Shown: in pieces, positions 12,198-23,467 of the stretch
How the letters are laid out: each line of letters begins with the position of its first letter
Position numbering within the stretch: position 1 is the first letter of the stretch
Assembly: GCF_001677275.1 (NCBI RefSeq)
Contig: NZ_CP016177.1
Coordinates: forward strand, 434,001-498,000
Length of the DNA stretch: 64,000 bases
Direction of reading: 5' to 3'
Source of the DNA: Vibrio breoganii
GTDB lineage: Bacteria; Pseudomonadota; Gammaproteobacteria; Enterobacterales; Vibrionaceae
Position numbers and translations under genes: made by a program
The notes under the pieces: model-generated
What the model was told of the DNA's origin: nothing
The model's database searches: none
Seen by the model: only the letters and a program-made list of their open reading frames with translations

Positions 12198-15100
12198 TTA
12201 CTGAGCTTGAACCCTTAATTCAGCGGCGCTACGGCTTTGATGCCCTAGCAAGGTGTTCAAATCTGCAGCCTTTGGTTTGATCAGGTAGAACCTTGGTATC
12301 CAATGGTCAAAATTCGCCAAGATAGCTTCGGCATGAGAAGACGCTGTTTCTTCAAGATGCTCTGCAATTAAGCCACGCAAGTGTTCTTGGTGAATAACCA
12401 AAGATTCAAGAGAGATAGCCTCTACAGACTCTTGGTTTACGCGGCCTTGGAAGTCTTGGTTATGGTCAAATACGTAAGCGAAACCGCCCGTCATACCTGC
12501 GCCAAAGTTAACCCCCGTCGCCCCTAAGATAGCGACAATACCACCGGTCATATATTCGCAGGCATTGTCACCCGCACCCTCGACCACCGCTATAGTGCCA
12601 GAGTTACGCACCGCAAATCGCTCTCCAGCTCTCCCTGCCGCAAACAGTTTGCCACCCGTTGCACCGTACAAACAGGTGTTACCGATAATGGCCGCTTGCT
12701 GACTTTCAAAGGCTGAACCTAAGTGAGGTCGGATGGAAATCTTGCCGCCAGCCATGCCTTTACCTACGTAGTCGTTGGCATCGCCAGTGAGCTTAATGTT
12801 TACGCCTCCAGCGTTCCAAACCCCAAGAGACTGTCCTGCTGTGCCGTTTAGGTTTAAGCAAATAGGGGACCCTGCGACACCTGCATTACCATATCGCTTG
12901 GCAATCTCACCAGAAAGGCGAGCGCCAATAGAGCGGTCGGTATTCTTCACGTCATAATAGAGATTCAACGGCGCTTTAGCTTCAACCGCTGCCAGTGCTT
13001 CTTCAACGATAGTTTGGTTGAGGAAGGCCTTATCAAACGGCTTGTTCGGTTCAGACCAGAATACAGGTGCACCCGTAGGAGAGACTGGAGTCTCAAGGAT
13101 ATCACTGAGATCAAGCTTACTTTGTTTAGCGGTAAAGCCTTCGACAACCTCAAGTAAGTCGGTGCGACCAATCAAATCTGTCAGTTTCTCTACGCCCAAT
13201 TCGGCCAGATAACCTCGAACCTCTTCGGCAAGACCAGTGAAATAGTTGATGACCATTTCCGGTAAGCCTTTGAAGTATTCCTTACGCAGGGTTTCATCTT
13301 GAGTAGCTACGCCAGTAGCACAGTTGTTAAGGTGGCAAATTCTTAAAAATTTACAGCCCATTGCGACCATTGGCGCGGTGCCAAAGCCAAAGCTCTCAGC
13401 GCCTAAGATTGCGCCTTTAATCACGTCTAGTCCTGTTTTTAAACCGCCATCCACTTGTAGGCGAATCTTGTGACGAAGCCCATTCGCCACCAGTGCTTGT
13501 TGAGTTTCAGCAAGCCCTAGTTCCCATGGACTGCCGGCATATTTCACAGATGTCAGTGGGCTAGCGGCCGTGCCGCCGTCGTATCCTGAGATAGTGATAA
13601 GGTCGGCATAAGCCTTAGCCACACCCGTGGCAATGGTGCCAACACCCGGCTCTGAAACCAACTTCACTGATACTAAGGCATCTGGATTGACCTGCTTAAG
13701 GTCAAAGATCAATTGCGCTAGATCCTCAATGGAGTAAATGTCGTGATGAGGTGGAGGGGAGATCAAGGTTACCCCTTGCACTGAGTGCCTTAATTTAGCA
13801 ATTTCTGCCGTCACCTTGTGACCCGGCAACTGACCGCCTTCGCCGGGTTTTGCTCCTTGCGCTACCTTGATCTGCAGAACATCTGCATTGGTAAGGTAAT
13901 GAGGAGTAACCCCAAAGCGGCCTGAGGCGACCTGCTTAATGCGGGAGTTGCGGTTGGTACCAAAGCGACTCGGATCTTCCCCCCCTTCTCCTGAGTTGGA
14001 GTAGCCACCAAGGTGATTCATCGCCTGAGCCAGAGCCTGGTGAGCTTCAGGGCTAAGAGCACCGATGGACATAGCAGCGGAGTCGAAGCGCTTGAACAGC
14101 TCTTTAGCGGGTTCAACTTGCTCATTAGCCAAAGGTTGCGGGGCTTTCTTGAGCTGCATTAAATCACGCAAAGTCGAGATTGGGCGCTGATTTACCTGAT
14201 TGGCGTAGGTTTGATAATCTTGGTTTTCCCCTGTTTTTACTGCCGTTTGCAGCTGGCTGACGACGTCAGGGTTGTAGGTATGATACTCACCACCGTGAAC
14301 ATATTTTAGTAGGCCACCATGTTCGATATCTTTACGTTTCGCCCACGCTTTTCGAGATAGGTTAAACAGGTCTTGTTGGAAGTCATCGAAGTGAGCGCCT
14401 TGAATACGGCTACTGACACCTTTAAAGCACAGCTCAATGATGTCTTGATGCAGACCAACGGCTTCAAATAGTTGTGAGCAGCGGTAAGAGGCAATGGTCG
14501 AAATGCCCATCTTCGACATGATCTTAAACAGCCCCTTATCTATACCCTTACGATAGTTAAGCATGACCTCGGCATACGGCTTATCGATGCCACCGTTATC
14601 GATTTGCTCTGCCAGTATTTCGTAGGCGAGGTATGGATAAACGGCGGTTGCGCCAAAGCCAAATAGAACCGCAAACTGGTGAGGGTCGCGAGCGGTGGCG
14701 GTTTTAACGATGATATTGGTATCACAGCGCAATTGCGCTTCTACCAATCGGTTTTGTACTGCGCCCACTGCCATAGCAGCAGGTATAGGCAGCTTACCTT
14801 TTTCTAGGTTTCTATCGGATAGCACTAGTAGCACCGCGCCATCACGCACCGCTTGCTCTGAGGCATCACATAGGGCTCTGATGGCTTGCTCTAGAGAAAG
14901 CTCATCTGGTGAGTAGCATAGATTAAAGTACTGATGCTTATAATGTTTCTGATTCAGCTCCAGCAGTTGTTGCATGTCAGAGTAGAGCAACACAGGGGAA
15001 TCAAAGGTCACTCGATACGCGTGCCCATCGGTCTCGTTAAAGACATTCATCTCTTTACCGACACTTGTGGCAAGAGACATGACGTGTTTTTCACGTAGTG

Positions 15101-16661
15101 GGTCTATAGGAGGGTTGGTGACCTGAGCAAACTTCTGTCTAAAATAATCGGTCACTAGGCGCTCGCGTGAAGAGAGCACCGCCATCGGCGTATCATCCCC
15201 CATAGAACCAACCGCCTCTTGGCCCATGTCACCGAGAACCTTAAGAACTTGCTCTCGCTCTTCTCGGCTGAAGGCGAATTGCTTTTGGTAGGTCTTAAGC
15301 TCGTCATTGCTCAGGCTACGCTGTCCGATTTCATCACCGCTCAAGTCAGAGAAAGGGGTGAGCTTATGAACGTTGTTCTCCATCCATTCGCGATAAGGGT
15401 GACGACTCTTTAAGTCGTTATCGATTTCGTCGGAGTGCCACAGCTTGCCTTCTTTGGTATCGACAACCAGCAGTTCGCCAGGACCAACTCGTCCTTTTTC
15501 AGACACCTCGTCCGGCGCGTAATCCCAGATCCCAACCTCTGATGCAAGGGTGATCAGCTTGTCTTTAGTGATGACGTATCGCGCAGGGCGCAGGCCATTT
15601 CGGTCTAAGTTACAGGCTGCGTAGCGTCCATTCGACAACACAATACCTGCTGGCCCATCCCAAGGTTCCATATGCTTAGAGTTGAAATCATAGAAAGCAC
15701 GTAAGTCAGGATCCATATCTGGGTGGTTTTGCCACGCAGGTGGCACGAGCATACGCATGGCCCTAAAGATATCCATGCCGCCAGCGAGGAAGAGATCAAG
15801 CATATTATCTAGGCTTGATGAATCAGATCCTGTTTCATTGACAAATGGAGCGGCGGTTTGCAGATCGGGCAGCAATGGTGAAGAGAACTTGTAGGCTCGA
15901 GCTTTCGCCCACTGCCTGTTTCCTTGAATGGTGTTGATCTCGCCATTGTGAGCAAGGTAGCGAAACGGCTGTGCCAGTGGCCAGCGAGGCTGAGTATTGG
16001 TCGAGAAACGCTGGTGGAATAAACAGATCGCAGACTCAAGGCGAAGATCCGCGAGATCAAGGTAGAAGCGCGGTAGATCCGCGGGCATGCACAGCCCTTT
16101 ATACACGATCACCTTGGTTGAAAGGCTACAGATATAGAAGTCTTGTTGCTCAGAGAGTGCTTTCTCAATTCGGCGTCGCGCTATATATAGACGGCGCTCA
16201 ATGTCTTTCTCGCTCCAGCCCGCAGGTGCAGAAACAAACACTTGCTCAATAGAGGGTAGGGATTCTAATGCAATAGGACCCAACACATCGCTATTGGTTG
16301 GTACGGTTCGCCAGCCTTCGACTGATAGTGTCTCTTGTCCTAGTTCTTTATTGATGGCCGCTTTGCATTGCTGACTGATAACAGGATCGCGGCTTAAGAA
16401 AAACATGCCTACGGCATATTGCTTACCTAGGTTCCATTGTTGCTCTTGGGCAATCATACGGAAGTAAGAATCGGGTTTTTGCAGCAACAGTCCACAACCA
16501 TCACCTGTTTTACCATCGGCGGCAATACCACCACGGTGGGTCATTCTATCCAGTGCTGATATGGCTGTGCGTACTAATTTATGACTTGCCTCGCCTTCCA
16601 TATGGGCGATTAATCCAAATCCACAGTTGTCTCTTTCTAAGCTCGGATCATACAAAGCCAT
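12198..16661 (-). CDS. gltB: Glutamate synthase large subunit, enterobacterial type (operon 1)
   Basis: GltB makes two glutamates from glutamine and 2-oxoglutarate. Order of domains: class II amidotransferase at the N-terminus, with catalytic Cys13 in [12 protein letters not shown] after a short propeptide; central domain; FMN synthase domain with [22 protein letters not shown] and the 3Fe-4S ligands [12 protein letters not shown] (C-x5-C-x4-C); C-terminal GxGxG beta-helix domain. I place the start at 16661 ([13 protein letters not shown], 1487 aa) because AGGAG lies seven bases upstream. An ATG at 16682 in the same frame lies before that ribosome site. The N-terminus follows E. coli GltB closely. 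The gene heads a gltB-gltD-DUF1499 unit. Confidence 0.95.
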   Translation of the reverse strand: MALYDPSLERDNCGFGLIAHMEGEASHKLVRTAISALDRMTHRGGIAADGKTGDGCGLLLQKPDSYFRMIAQEQQWNLGKQYAVGMFFLSRDPVISQQCKAAINKELGQETLSVEGWRTVPTNSDVLGPIALESLPSIEQVFVSAPAGWSEKDIERRLYIARRRIEKALSEQQDFYICSLSTKVIVYKGLCMPADLPRFYLDLADLRLESAICLFHQRFSTNTQPRWPLAQPFRYLAHNGEINTIQGNRQWAKARAYKFSSPLLPDLQTAAPFVNETGSDSSSLDNMLDLFLAGGMDIFRAMRMLVPPAWQNHPDMDPDLRAFYDFNSKHMEPWDGPAGIVLSNGRYAACNLDRNGLRPARYVITKDKLITLASEVGIWDYAPDEVSEKGRVGPGELLVVDTKEGKLWHSDEIDNDLKSRHPYREWMENNVHKLTPFSDLSGDEIGQRSLSNDELKTYQKQFAFSREEREQVLKVLGDMGQEAVGSMGDDTPMAVLSSRERLVTDYFRQKFAQVTNPPIDPLREKHVMSLATSVGKEMNVFNETDGHAYRVTFDSPVLLYSDMQQLLELNQKHYKHQYFNLCYSPDELSLEQAIRALCDASEQAVRDGAVLLVLSDRNLEKGKLPIPAAMAVGAVQNRLVEAQLRCDTNIIVKTATARDPHQFAVLFGFGATAVYPYLAYEILAEQIDNGGIDKPYAEVMLNYRKGIDKGLFKIMSKMGISTIASYRCSQLFEAVGLHQDIIELCFKGVSSRIQGAHFDDFQQDLFNLSRKAWAKRKDIEHGGLLKYVHGGEYHTYNPDVVSQLQTAVKTGENQDYQTYANQVNQRPISTLRDLMQLKKAPQPLANEQVEPAKELFKRFDSAAMSIGALSPEAHQALAQAMNHLGGYSNSGEGGEDPSRFGTNRNSRIKQVASGRFGVTPHYLTNADVLQIKVAQGAKPGEGGQLPGHKVTAEIAKLRHSVQGVTLISPPPHHDIYSIEDLAQLIFDLKQVNPDALVSVKLVSEPGVGTIATGVAKAYADLITISGYDGGTAASPLTSVKYAGSPWELGLAETQQALVANGLRHKIRLQVDGGLKTGLDVIKGAILGAESFGFGTAPMVAMGCKFLRICHLNNCATGVATQDETLRKEYFKGLPEMVINYFTGLAEEVRGYLAELGVEKLTDLIGRTDLLEVVEGFTAKQSKLDLSDILETPVSPTGAPVFWSEPNKPFDKAFLNQTIVEEALAAVEAKAPLNLYYDVKNTDRSIGARLSGEIAKRYGNAGVAGSPICLNLNGTAGQSLGVWNAGGVNIKLTGDANDYVGKGMAGGKISIRPHLGSAFESQQAAIIGNTCLYGATGGKLFAAGRAGERFAVRNSGTIAVVEGAGDNACEYMTGGIVAILGATGVNFGAGMTGGFAYVFDHNQDFQGRVNQESVEAISLESLVIHQEHLRGLIAEHLEETASSHAEAILANFDHWIPRFYLIKPKAADLNTLLGHQSRSAAELRVQAQ

Positions 16662-16714
16662 CGCATTACTCCTTTTGCTCATTGCCTTAGCAATGACATC
16701 TCCATTGAATATCT

Positions 16715-16776
16715 ATACCAATCGACTCAATAACTGTTCATTCTAGTTGGTTAAATATGTCACATTATGGATACAT
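16715..16776. repeat. 62-bp palindromic dispersed repeat, decayed copy 2
   Basis: It starts ATACCAATCGA, identical to the left end of copy 1 read on its minus strand. With one gap, 25 of the following 37 bases match copy 1, including the shared blocks TCATTCT and GGTTAAA. The right terminus is eroded. It lies upstream of gltB-1, between that gene and the terminator of gltBD-2, so it could sit in the gltB-1 promoter region. Confidence 0.55.
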
Positions 16777-16876
16777 TTTTTTTGCATGGGTTTGACAAAT
16801 TAAATCCAAAACGGAAAAAGGTCAAGGAGTGAACGATGCAGAAGTAGGGTGATGTGAGGCAGTTTACGCGAGATAT

Positions 16877-16905
16877 AAAAAAGGCCAGCGTTGTTACGGC
16901 TGGCC
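16877..16905 (-). terminator. Rho-independent terminator after gltBD operon 2
   Basis: On the minus strand the stem is GGCCAGC/GCTGGCC around a nine-base loop, followed by six T. It lies 26 bases downstream of the gltD-2 stop and separates the two GOGAT operons. Confidence 0.92.
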
Positions 16906-16931
16906 AAAGATTGAAATTTTTAACTGTCTAA

Positions 16932-18401
16932 CTATTCAGCAAGCATTAAAGAATCAGCTTTAGCTTCAAGGTTAGAGTTTTGCATTAGGTATTTGTCGAT
17001 TGCGATTGCGCTCTCGCGGCCTTCGTTGATACAGCGAACAACTAAAGACTGTCCTGTGCGCATATCACCGGCAGCAAATACCCCTTTTTGGTTTGTTGCA
17101 AAGCCTTCGCTTGCGACATTGCCTCGGTCATCCAGTTTAATGTCCAACTGAGCTAAAACGCCCGTTGGCTCTGGATGCAAGAAGCCCATTGCTAGGAACG
17201 CCAAATCACAAGGGATCACACGCTCACTGCCTGCCACTTCTTTAAATGATGGACGCTCACCAGGAGCTGCATCTTGCCAAACGATATCAGCAATACGTAG
17301 ACCTGTTACCTCACCCTTATCGTTACTGATAAATTCTTTGGTTAGGATGTTCCAATGACGCTCACAGCCTTCTTCGTGAGAAGTGGTTGTTTTCATGATC
17401 ATTGGGTATTGCGGCCATGGCATGTTAGCAGGGCGTTTCTCTGGTGGGATCGGCATGATCTCAACCTGAGTTATGCTCGCCGCTTTATGGCGGTTAGAGG
17501 TACCTACACAGTCAGAACCCGTATCACCACCACCGATAACCACAACATGTTTGCCTGCCGCGTGAATTTCTTCACCCTTTAGGTCCATATCGTTAGCGCG
17601 ACGGTTGTTTTGACCTAAGAACTCCATAGCGAAATGAACGCCTGATAGTTCGCGACCTGGGATCGGAAGATCACGCGGTACAGTCGAACCACCGGTCAGC
17701 AACACAACGTCAAAGTCTTGGCGCAATTGCTGAGCGTTGATATCAACACCAATGTGAGCGTTCACTTCGAACTTCACACCAGCTTCAGCCATAAGGTCAA
17801 TCTTACGGTCGATGATGTCCATGCCTAGTTTAAAGTCAGGGATACCAAAACGCAGTAGACCACCCACTTTCTCGTCACGTTCAAATACCGTTACGCAGTG
17901 ACCAGCACTGTTTAGTTGCTCAGCCGCGGATAGACCTGCAGGACCACTACCAATGATTGCAATGCTCTTGCCTGTGCGAGCACGAGGCTTCTTAGGCTTG
18001 GCATAGCCTTCTTTGTAGGCACGCTCAACAATCGTCTTCTCTATGTTACAGATAGTAATAGGGTCTTGGTTGATCCCTAATACACAGGCTGTTTCACACG
18101 GAGACGGACAGACACGGCCCGTAAACTCAGGGAAGTTGTTAGTAGAGCTTAGAATGTTCCAAGCTTCTTCCCAGCTGTCACGGTAAACCGCATCGTTGAA
18201 CTCAGGGATGATGTTGCCGATTGGACAACCACTGTGGCAGAAAGGTACGCCACAGTCCATACAACGTGATGCCTGAGTATTGATCTTTTTGCCGAACTCT
18301 TCGTTGAGTACAAACTCTTTGTTGTCCTCGATACGAACAGATGGGTCGCGTTTTTGTGGAAGCTCACGACCGTGCTCCATAAATCCAGTAGGCTTACCCA
18401 T
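16932..18401 (-). CDS. gltD: Glutamate synthase small subunit, second type (operon 2)
   Basis: A second GOGAT beta subunit of 489 residues. It has the same architecture as the operon 1 copy: 4Fe-4S ligands CMDCGVPFCHSGCP and CPSPCETAC, FAD fold AIIGSGPAGLSAAEQL, NADPH fold VVVIGGGDTGSDCVGT, and a closing GDMRTGQSLVVRCINEGRE. Sequence differs widely from the operon 1 protein; for example it starts MGKPTGFMEHGRELP and has TSNRHKAASITQVEIMP where operon 1 has a different insert. This is the form found in many non-enteric bacteria. The ATG follows the gltB-2 stop by two bases, indicating translational coupling. A strong terminator follows. Confidence 0.95.
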   Translation of the reverse strand: MGKPTGFMEHGRELPQKRDPSVRIEDNKEFVLNEEFGKKINTQASRCMDCGVPFCHSGCPIGNIIPEFNDAVYRDSWEEAWNILSSTNNFPEFTGRVCPSPCETACVLGINQDPITICNIEKTIVERAYKEGYAKPKKPRARTGKSIAIIGSGPAGLSAAEQLNSAGHCVTVFERDEKVGGLLRFGIPDFKLGMDIIDRKIDLMAEAGVKFEVNAHIGVDINAQQLRQDFDVVLLTGGSTVPRDLPIPGRELSGVHFAMEFLGQNNRRANDMDLKGEEIHAAGKHVVVIGGGDTGSDCVGTSNRHKAASITQVEIMPIPPEKRPANMPWPQYPMIMKTTTSHEEGCERHWNILTKEFISNDKGEVTGLRIADIVWQDAAPGERPSFKEVAGSERVIPCDLAFLAMGFLHPEPTGVLAQLDIKLDDRGNVASEGFATNQKGVFAAGDMRTGQSLVVRCINEGRESAIAIDKYLMQNSNLEAKADSLMLAE

Positions 18402-18403
18402 GA

Positions 18404-21400
18404 TTAAACTGCCTCCGCTTCTGTTTGTTGCTCAGCGACTGCCTTACGCTTCTGAAGAACCGCTTTGTAGTCACGTGGCATTACTTTCACCATTGACTGC
18501 AAGCTCACTTCAAAGTTGTCTAGGAAAGACTGAGCAACCTCACTTCCTGTGAATTGAACATGTTTAGTTAGCATATCGAGTAGCAGAGCTTTGTCTTCTG
18601 CTTCGATAGGGTCTAGGTCTACAAGCTCAGCGTTAAGCTTGCTTTCAAAATCGCCACCTTTATCCCAAACGTACGCCACACCGCCACTCATACCAGCAGC
18701 AAAGTTACGACCTGTTGAGCCAAGGATTACAGCTACACCACCTGTCATGTATTCACAACCATGGTCGCCGATACCTTCAACAACCACTTTCGCGCCCGAG
18801 TTACGAACACAGAAGCGCTCGCCAGCTAGACCACGGATGTAAGACTCACCTGAAGTTGCACCGTAGAAACAAACGTTGCCCACAACAATGTTGTCTTCAG
18901 GAATGATGCTTGAGTTAGCATCTGGATAGAGTACTAGCGTACCGCCAGATAGGCCTTTACCCCAGTAATCGTTCGCATCGCCCTCAACCTCAAACTTCAC
19001 GCCCTTAGCAAGGAACGCACCGAATGACTGGCCTGCACTACCGTTGAACTTAACTTTCATTGGTTCAGGTAGGCCTTGGTCTTTGTACACCTTCGAGATT
19101 TCGTTAGACAACATGGTGCCTACGCTTCGGTCGGTGTTGATGATTGGGAATTCAGCCTCAACAGCAGCACCATTCTCTAGAGCAGGAATCGCCGTTTGGA
19201 TAAGTTTGCGGTCCAATACATCTTCAAGATTATGGTTTTGCTCAATCTGGTTAAATACGCCGTCTTCTGCACGCGCTGGTTCTACGTGTAGAACTGGCGT
19301 CAAATCTAGGTTCTTGTATTTCCAGTGTGCGATATCTTCACGAACTTTTAGTTTGTGAGACTGACCAACCATCTCTTCGATAGTGCGGAAGCCAAGCTCA
19401 GCCATGATTTCACGCATGCCTTCAGCCATGTATTGGAAGAAGGTCACAACGTCTTCTACGCGGCCATCAAAGCGCTCACGCAGAGTTTTGTTTTGAGTTG
19501 CGATGCCAACAGGACAGGTGTTTTTATGACACTTACGCATCATGATACAGCCTTCAACTACTAATGCTGCGGTTGCTACACCCCACTCTTCAGCGCCAAG
19601 TAGTGTTGCCACTGCAAGGTCACGAGGAGTCTTCATTTGGCCATCAGACTGAACAACGATACGGTTACGTAGACCGTTCTTCAGTAGTGTTTGGTGAGTT
19701 TCAGCTAGACCTAGCTCCCACGGCAAACCAGTGTGACGGATAGACGACATTGGCGATGCACCTGTGCCGCCATCAAAGCCAGCAATAAGAACCACGTCGG
19801 CTTTCGCTTTCGCTACACCTGATGCGATCGTACCTACACCCGCTTCTGATACTAGCTTCACGTTAACGCGGCCAGCACGGTTTGCGTTCTTCAAATCGTA
19901 GATCAGCTGCGCCAAATCTTCGATTGAGTAGATATCGTGGTGTGGCGGTGGTGAAATTAAGCCAACTCCTGGAGTGGAGTGACGCGTTGCACCGATCCAG
20001 TCATCGACTTTATCGCCCGGTAGCTGACCACCTTCGCCTGGCTTAGCACCCTGCGCCATCTTGATCTGAACTTCGTCAGAGTTGGTCAGGTAGTAAGAGG
20101 TTACACCGAAGCGGCCTGACGCCACCTGCTTGATAGCAGAGCGTTCCCAATCACCGTTCTCTTTGCGCTCAAAACGAGATGGGTCTTCGCCACCTTCACC
20201 TGAGTTTGATTTTGCACCGATGCGGTTCATAGCAACAGCAAGGGTAGAGTGCGCCTCGTAAGAGATAGAGCCAAATGACATAGCACCTGTCGCAAAGCGC
20301 TTCAGGATGCTTTCGATTGGTTCTACTTCTTCAATTGGGATAGAACCTGCTGGGTTCTTAACAAAGTCCAACTGGCTACGCAAAGTGGCAGCGTTATCAC
20401 CTTGGCTATCAACCGCTTGGGTGTATTGCTTAAACTGTGCAAAGTCTTTGTCGCGAGTTGACTGCTGTAGCAATGAGATGGTTTCAGGGTTAAACAGGTG
20501 TTTTTCACCACGCTGTTTCCACTGATAAACACCTCCGACATCAAGTAACTGTACTGGGATCTCACGCGTCGGGTAGCCGATACGGTGACGAACCATCACT
20601 TCTTTAGCGATGTCATCAATAGTTAGACCCTGAATACGAGAAACCGTACCCGTGAAGTACTTATCAACAACAGATTTGCTGATACCGAGTGCTTCAAAGA
20701 TTTGAGCGCCGTGGTAAGACTGCAGTGTTGAGATACCCATTTTAGAGAAGATCTTCAGTAGACCGCCATTGACGCCCTTACGGTAGTTCTCGAATAGGTC
20801 TTTAATGTGCGCTTCTGGGTCGAGCTTCTTCGTGCGTTGCAGATCAACCATAGTTTCAATAACTAGGTAAGGGTTAATTGCGTTAGCACCGTAACCGATC
20901 AGCGTTGCAAAGTGGTGCGTTTCGCGAGCGTCGCCCGTCTCAACCACAATGTCACACTTAGCACGTAGACCTTTACGAATTAGATGGTGGTGTACTGCGC
21001 CCACTGCCAGCATCGCAGGAATTGCGGCATGGTTCGAGTTCACGGCACGGTCAGTCAGAAGGATGATTGAGTAGCCATCGACTACCGCATCTTCAGCGTA
21101 TTGGCAGATACGTTTTAGGGCGCGCTCTAGCTTGCCTTTGTCTTCGCCTGCTTGGAATACGATATCCAGAGTTTTAGCTTGCAGGTGCTCGTTATCGATA
21201 GCACGCAGTTTCTCAAGTTCAGAGTTCGATAGAACCGGAGACTCAAGCTCTACTTTTTGACAGTGTTCAGGCGTTTCAGTCAGTAGGTTATGATCCTCAC
21301 CAAGGTAAGTATTCAAAGACATAACCATGCGCTCACGAATTGGATCGATTGGCGGGTTGGTTACCTGAGCGAACAACTGCTTAAAGTAGTTAGAGAGATG

Positions 21401-22945
21401 TTGTGACTGATGCGATAGCACGGCTAGCGGCCAGTCAGCACCCATAGCAGAAAGAGGCTCTTTGCCTTCTTTTGCCATTGGTACAATGATTTCGTTGACT
21501 TCTTCAGAGCTAACACCGAATGCTTGCTGCTTGTGCAGTAGGCGATCAGGAGAAGGTTGATTGAATTCGTTTTCTGCATCTGGCAGTTTTTTCAGGCTCA
21601 ATAGGTTTTCTTCAACCCACTTCTCATACGGCTGAGCGTTTGAGATTGAATCTTTCACTTCTTCATCAGAGATGATGCGACCTTGTTCTAGATCGGCAAC
21701 GAAGATACGACCAGGTTGCAGGCGACCACGGAATTCAACGTTTTCTGGTTCAATTTCTACTACGCCAGACTCTGATGCCATTACTAGGAAGTCATCTTTA
21801 GTCACTGTGTAGCGAGAAGGGCGCAGACCGTTACGGTCTAGTGTTGCACCTACTTGAACACCATCAGTAAAACATACTGATGCAGGGCCGTCCCATGGTT
21901 CCATGATGTTTGCGTGATACTGATAGAAAGCACGACGCTTAGGGTCCATGTTCTTGTTCTCTTGCCATGCTTCTGGGATTAGCATCATCAGAGCATGTGG
22001 AAGAGTACGGCCGGATAGCACTAGAAGCTCTAGAGCCATATCGAAGTTGGATGAATCTGAGCTACCTTCTTGACAGATAGGTAGAAGCATGTCGATTTCA
22101 GCTTGGCTGAATAGATCCGATTCAAGAATCGCTTCACGCGCCTTCATCCAGTTCAGGTTACCGCGAACTGTGTTGATCTCACCATTGTGCGCAATATAGC
22201 GGAAAGGCTGAGCCAGACGCCATCTTGGGAAGGTATTGGTTGAGAAGCGTGAGTGTACCAAGGCAAGTGCTGTCACCATGGTTGGGTTTTGTAGGTCAAG
22301 GAAGTACTGAGGTACTTGCTCTGTGGTTAGCTGACCTTTATAAACCAATGTCTTATAAGACAGTGAGTTGATGTAGAAGTCATCGCCAATGTTAGAAACA
22401 CTTTCCAGACATACTCGAACAGTATAGTTACGCAGAACGTACAGCTTTCTTTCAAGCTCTTCAGGTGTTGTGCTTGGGCCACCTGTAATGAATACGTGTT
22501 CGAATTGAGGCTCAGTGCTTAATGGGTCGGCACCCAGCATAGAGTTATCAGTAGGTAGAACGCGATAGCCTAGAACTTCAAGGTCTAGTCGTTGTGCGTT
22601 GCGCTCTAGAATGTCACGACACTGTGCACGTTTGTACTCATCACGAGGGAAAAGTACGACACCCACACCGTATTTCTCGAAAGACGGCAGGCGAATGCCC
22701 AGTTTAACGGTCTCTTCTAGTAGAAACTCATGTGGCTTCTGAAGCAGGATACCTGCACCATCACCTGAACATGGATCACAGCCTTGGCCACCACGGTGTT
22801 CCATACGGGCTAGCATATCCAATGCTTGAGTTACGACTCGATGAGATTTTCGGTTTTTGAGGTGAGCAACAAAACCGATGCCACAAGCGTCATGCTCCAA
22901 TTCAGGAGTATATAAACCCTGGGCTGATTGCTCTCTATCCAACAT
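18404..22945 (-). CDS. gltB: Glutamate synthase large subunit, second type (operon 2)
   Basis: A second full-length GOGAT alpha subunit of 1513 residues. The amidotransferase nucleophile is Cys21 in LEHDACGIGFVAHL, implying removal of a 20-residue propeptide. [22 protein letters not shown] and the 3Fe-4S ligands CIMMRKCHKNTC (C-x5-C-x4-C) are intact, as is the GxGxG C-terminal domain. All catalytic and cofactor residues seen in operon 1 are present, so both enzymes should be active. Residues around the nucleophile differ (EHDACGIGF against ERDNCGFGL), which argues for an old divergence rather than a recent duplication. AAGGA precedes the ATG. A GGGAGTACTCCC palindrome lies 30-42 bases upstream in the leader. 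Confidence 0.95.
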   Translation of the reverse strand: MLDREQSAQGLYTPELEHDACGIGFVAHLKNRKSHRVVTQALDMLARMEHRGGQGCDPCSGDGAGILLQKPHEFLLEETVKLGIRLPSFEKYGVGVVLFPRDEYKRAQCRDILERNAQRLDLEVLGYRVLPTDNSMLGADPLSTEPQFEHVFITGGPSTTPEELERKLYVLRNYTVRVCLESVSNIGDDFYINSLSYKTLVYKGQLTTEQVPQYFLDLQNPTMVTALALVHSRFSTNTFPRWRLAQPFRYIAHNGEINTVRGNLNWMKAREAILESDLFSQAEIDMLLPICQEGSSDSSNFDMALELLVLSGRTLPHALMMLIPEAWQENKNMDPKRRAFYQYHANIMEPWDGPASVCFTDGVQVGATLDRNGLRPSRYTVTKDDFLVMASESGVVEIEPENVEFRGRLQPGRIFVADLEQGRIISDEEVKDSISNAQPYEKWVEENLLSLKKLPDAENEFNQPSPDRLLHKQQAFGVSSEEVNEIIVPMAKEGKEPLSAMGADWPLAVLSHQSQHLSNYFKQLFAQVTNPPIDPIRERMVMSLNTYLGEDHNLLTETPEHCQKVELESPVLSNSELEKLRAIDNEHLQAKTLDIVFQAGEDKGKLERALKRICQYAEDAVVDGYSIILLTDRAVNSNHAAIPAMLAVGAVHHHLIRKGLRAKCDIVVETGDARETHHFATLIGYGANAINPYLVIETMVDLQRTKKLDPEAHIKDLFENYRKGVNGGLLKIFSKMGISTLQSYHGAQIFEALGISKSVVDKYFTGTVSRIQGLTIDDIAKEVMVRHRIGYPTREIPVQLLDVGGVYQWKQRGEKHLFNPETISLLQQSTRDKDFAQFKQYTQAVDSQGDNAATLRSQLDFVKNPAGSIPIEEVEPIESILKRFATGAMSFGSISYEAHSTLAVAMNRIGAKSNSGEGGEDPSRFERKENGDWERSAIKQVASGRFGVTSYYLTNSDEVQIKMAQGAKPGEGGQLPGDKVDDWIGATRHSTPGVGLISPPPHHDIYSIEDLAQLIYDLKNANRAGRVNVKLVSEAGVGTIASGVAKAKADVVLIAGFDGGTGASPMSSIRHTGLPWELGLAETHQTLLKNGLRNRIVVQSDGQMKTPRDLAVATLLGAEEWGVATAALVVEGCIMMRKCHKNTCPVGIATQNKTLRERFDGRVEDVVTFFQYMAEGMREIMAELGFRTIEEMVGQSHKLKVREDIAHWKYKNLDLTPVLHVEPARAEDGVFNQIEQNHNLEDVLDRKLIQTAIPALENGAAVEAEFPIINTDRSVGTMLSNEISKVYKDQGLPEPMKVKFNGSAGQSFGAFLAKGVKFEVEGDANDYWGKGLSGGTLVLYPDANSSIIPEDNIVVGNVCFYGATSGESYIRGLAGERFCVRNSGAKVVVEGIGDHGCEYMTGGVAVILGSTGRNFAAGMSGGVAYVWDKGGDFESKLNAELVDLDPIEAEDKALLLDMLTKHVQFTGSEVAQSFLDNFEVSLQSMVKVMPRDYKAVLQKRKAVAEQQTEAEAV

Positions 22946-23467
22946 AGGTAAATCCTTCCAATCTAATACGGCAGTGGGAGTACTCCCGTGCCATTCCTTA
23001 TAATTGTCTTCTTAAGGGCTAATTGTGTGCATTAGCCTGCTTCCATTCCGTCTCTCGCTGAAAAGTTTGCGAGAAAAACATTCCTTGGTCATTTCCAATA
23101 TTTAGCTTCTGATTAATAGAATCTTATAAAGGTAGGTGTGGAATATGACCGACTATTCATCTAAATCGAAGGCTTTAAATGAGCCGATTTTAGGCGATAG
23201 TTGTAACTATCCTACAATTTTGTCTAGCTTAATTCCAACTAAAGTTGCACCAAAATGGATTTTTTATGAACAGTTACTGGTTACATTTAGTTAACAAATC
23301 TGCGTTTATATTCACATGCAACCCTTTGCGTGAATAGTTAGTGCAAAAAATACCCATCGAAATAAAAAAGTGAAAATGCTAAAATACGCGACCTTTGCTT
23401 GCAGGGATGTAATTTAGTTTCATGACAGGATGTCGGCCATAAATCGCTTTTACAGGTTAATACTCCA
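22946..23467. promoter_or_regulatory. Divergent intergenic region between gltB-2 and yhcC
   Basis: A 522-base gap with no credible gene. Near gltB-2 a perfect 12-bp palindrome GGGAGTACTCCC (22976-22987) flanked by GGCA/TGCC could form a leader hairpin on the minus-strand mRNA. On the plus strand a -10-like TAAAAT at 23380-23385 with TCGAAA 17 bases upstream (23357-23362) is a candidate yhcC promoter. The middle is AT-rich. I see no riboswitch. Control of gltB by Lrp, known in E. coli, cannot be judged by eye here. Confidence 0.5.

Noticed and set aside
12198..22945. Recent tandem duplication of gltBD
   Set aside because: The two copies differ too much around conserved motifs and in length to be recent duplicates; both N-termini and GltD inserts are of different type.
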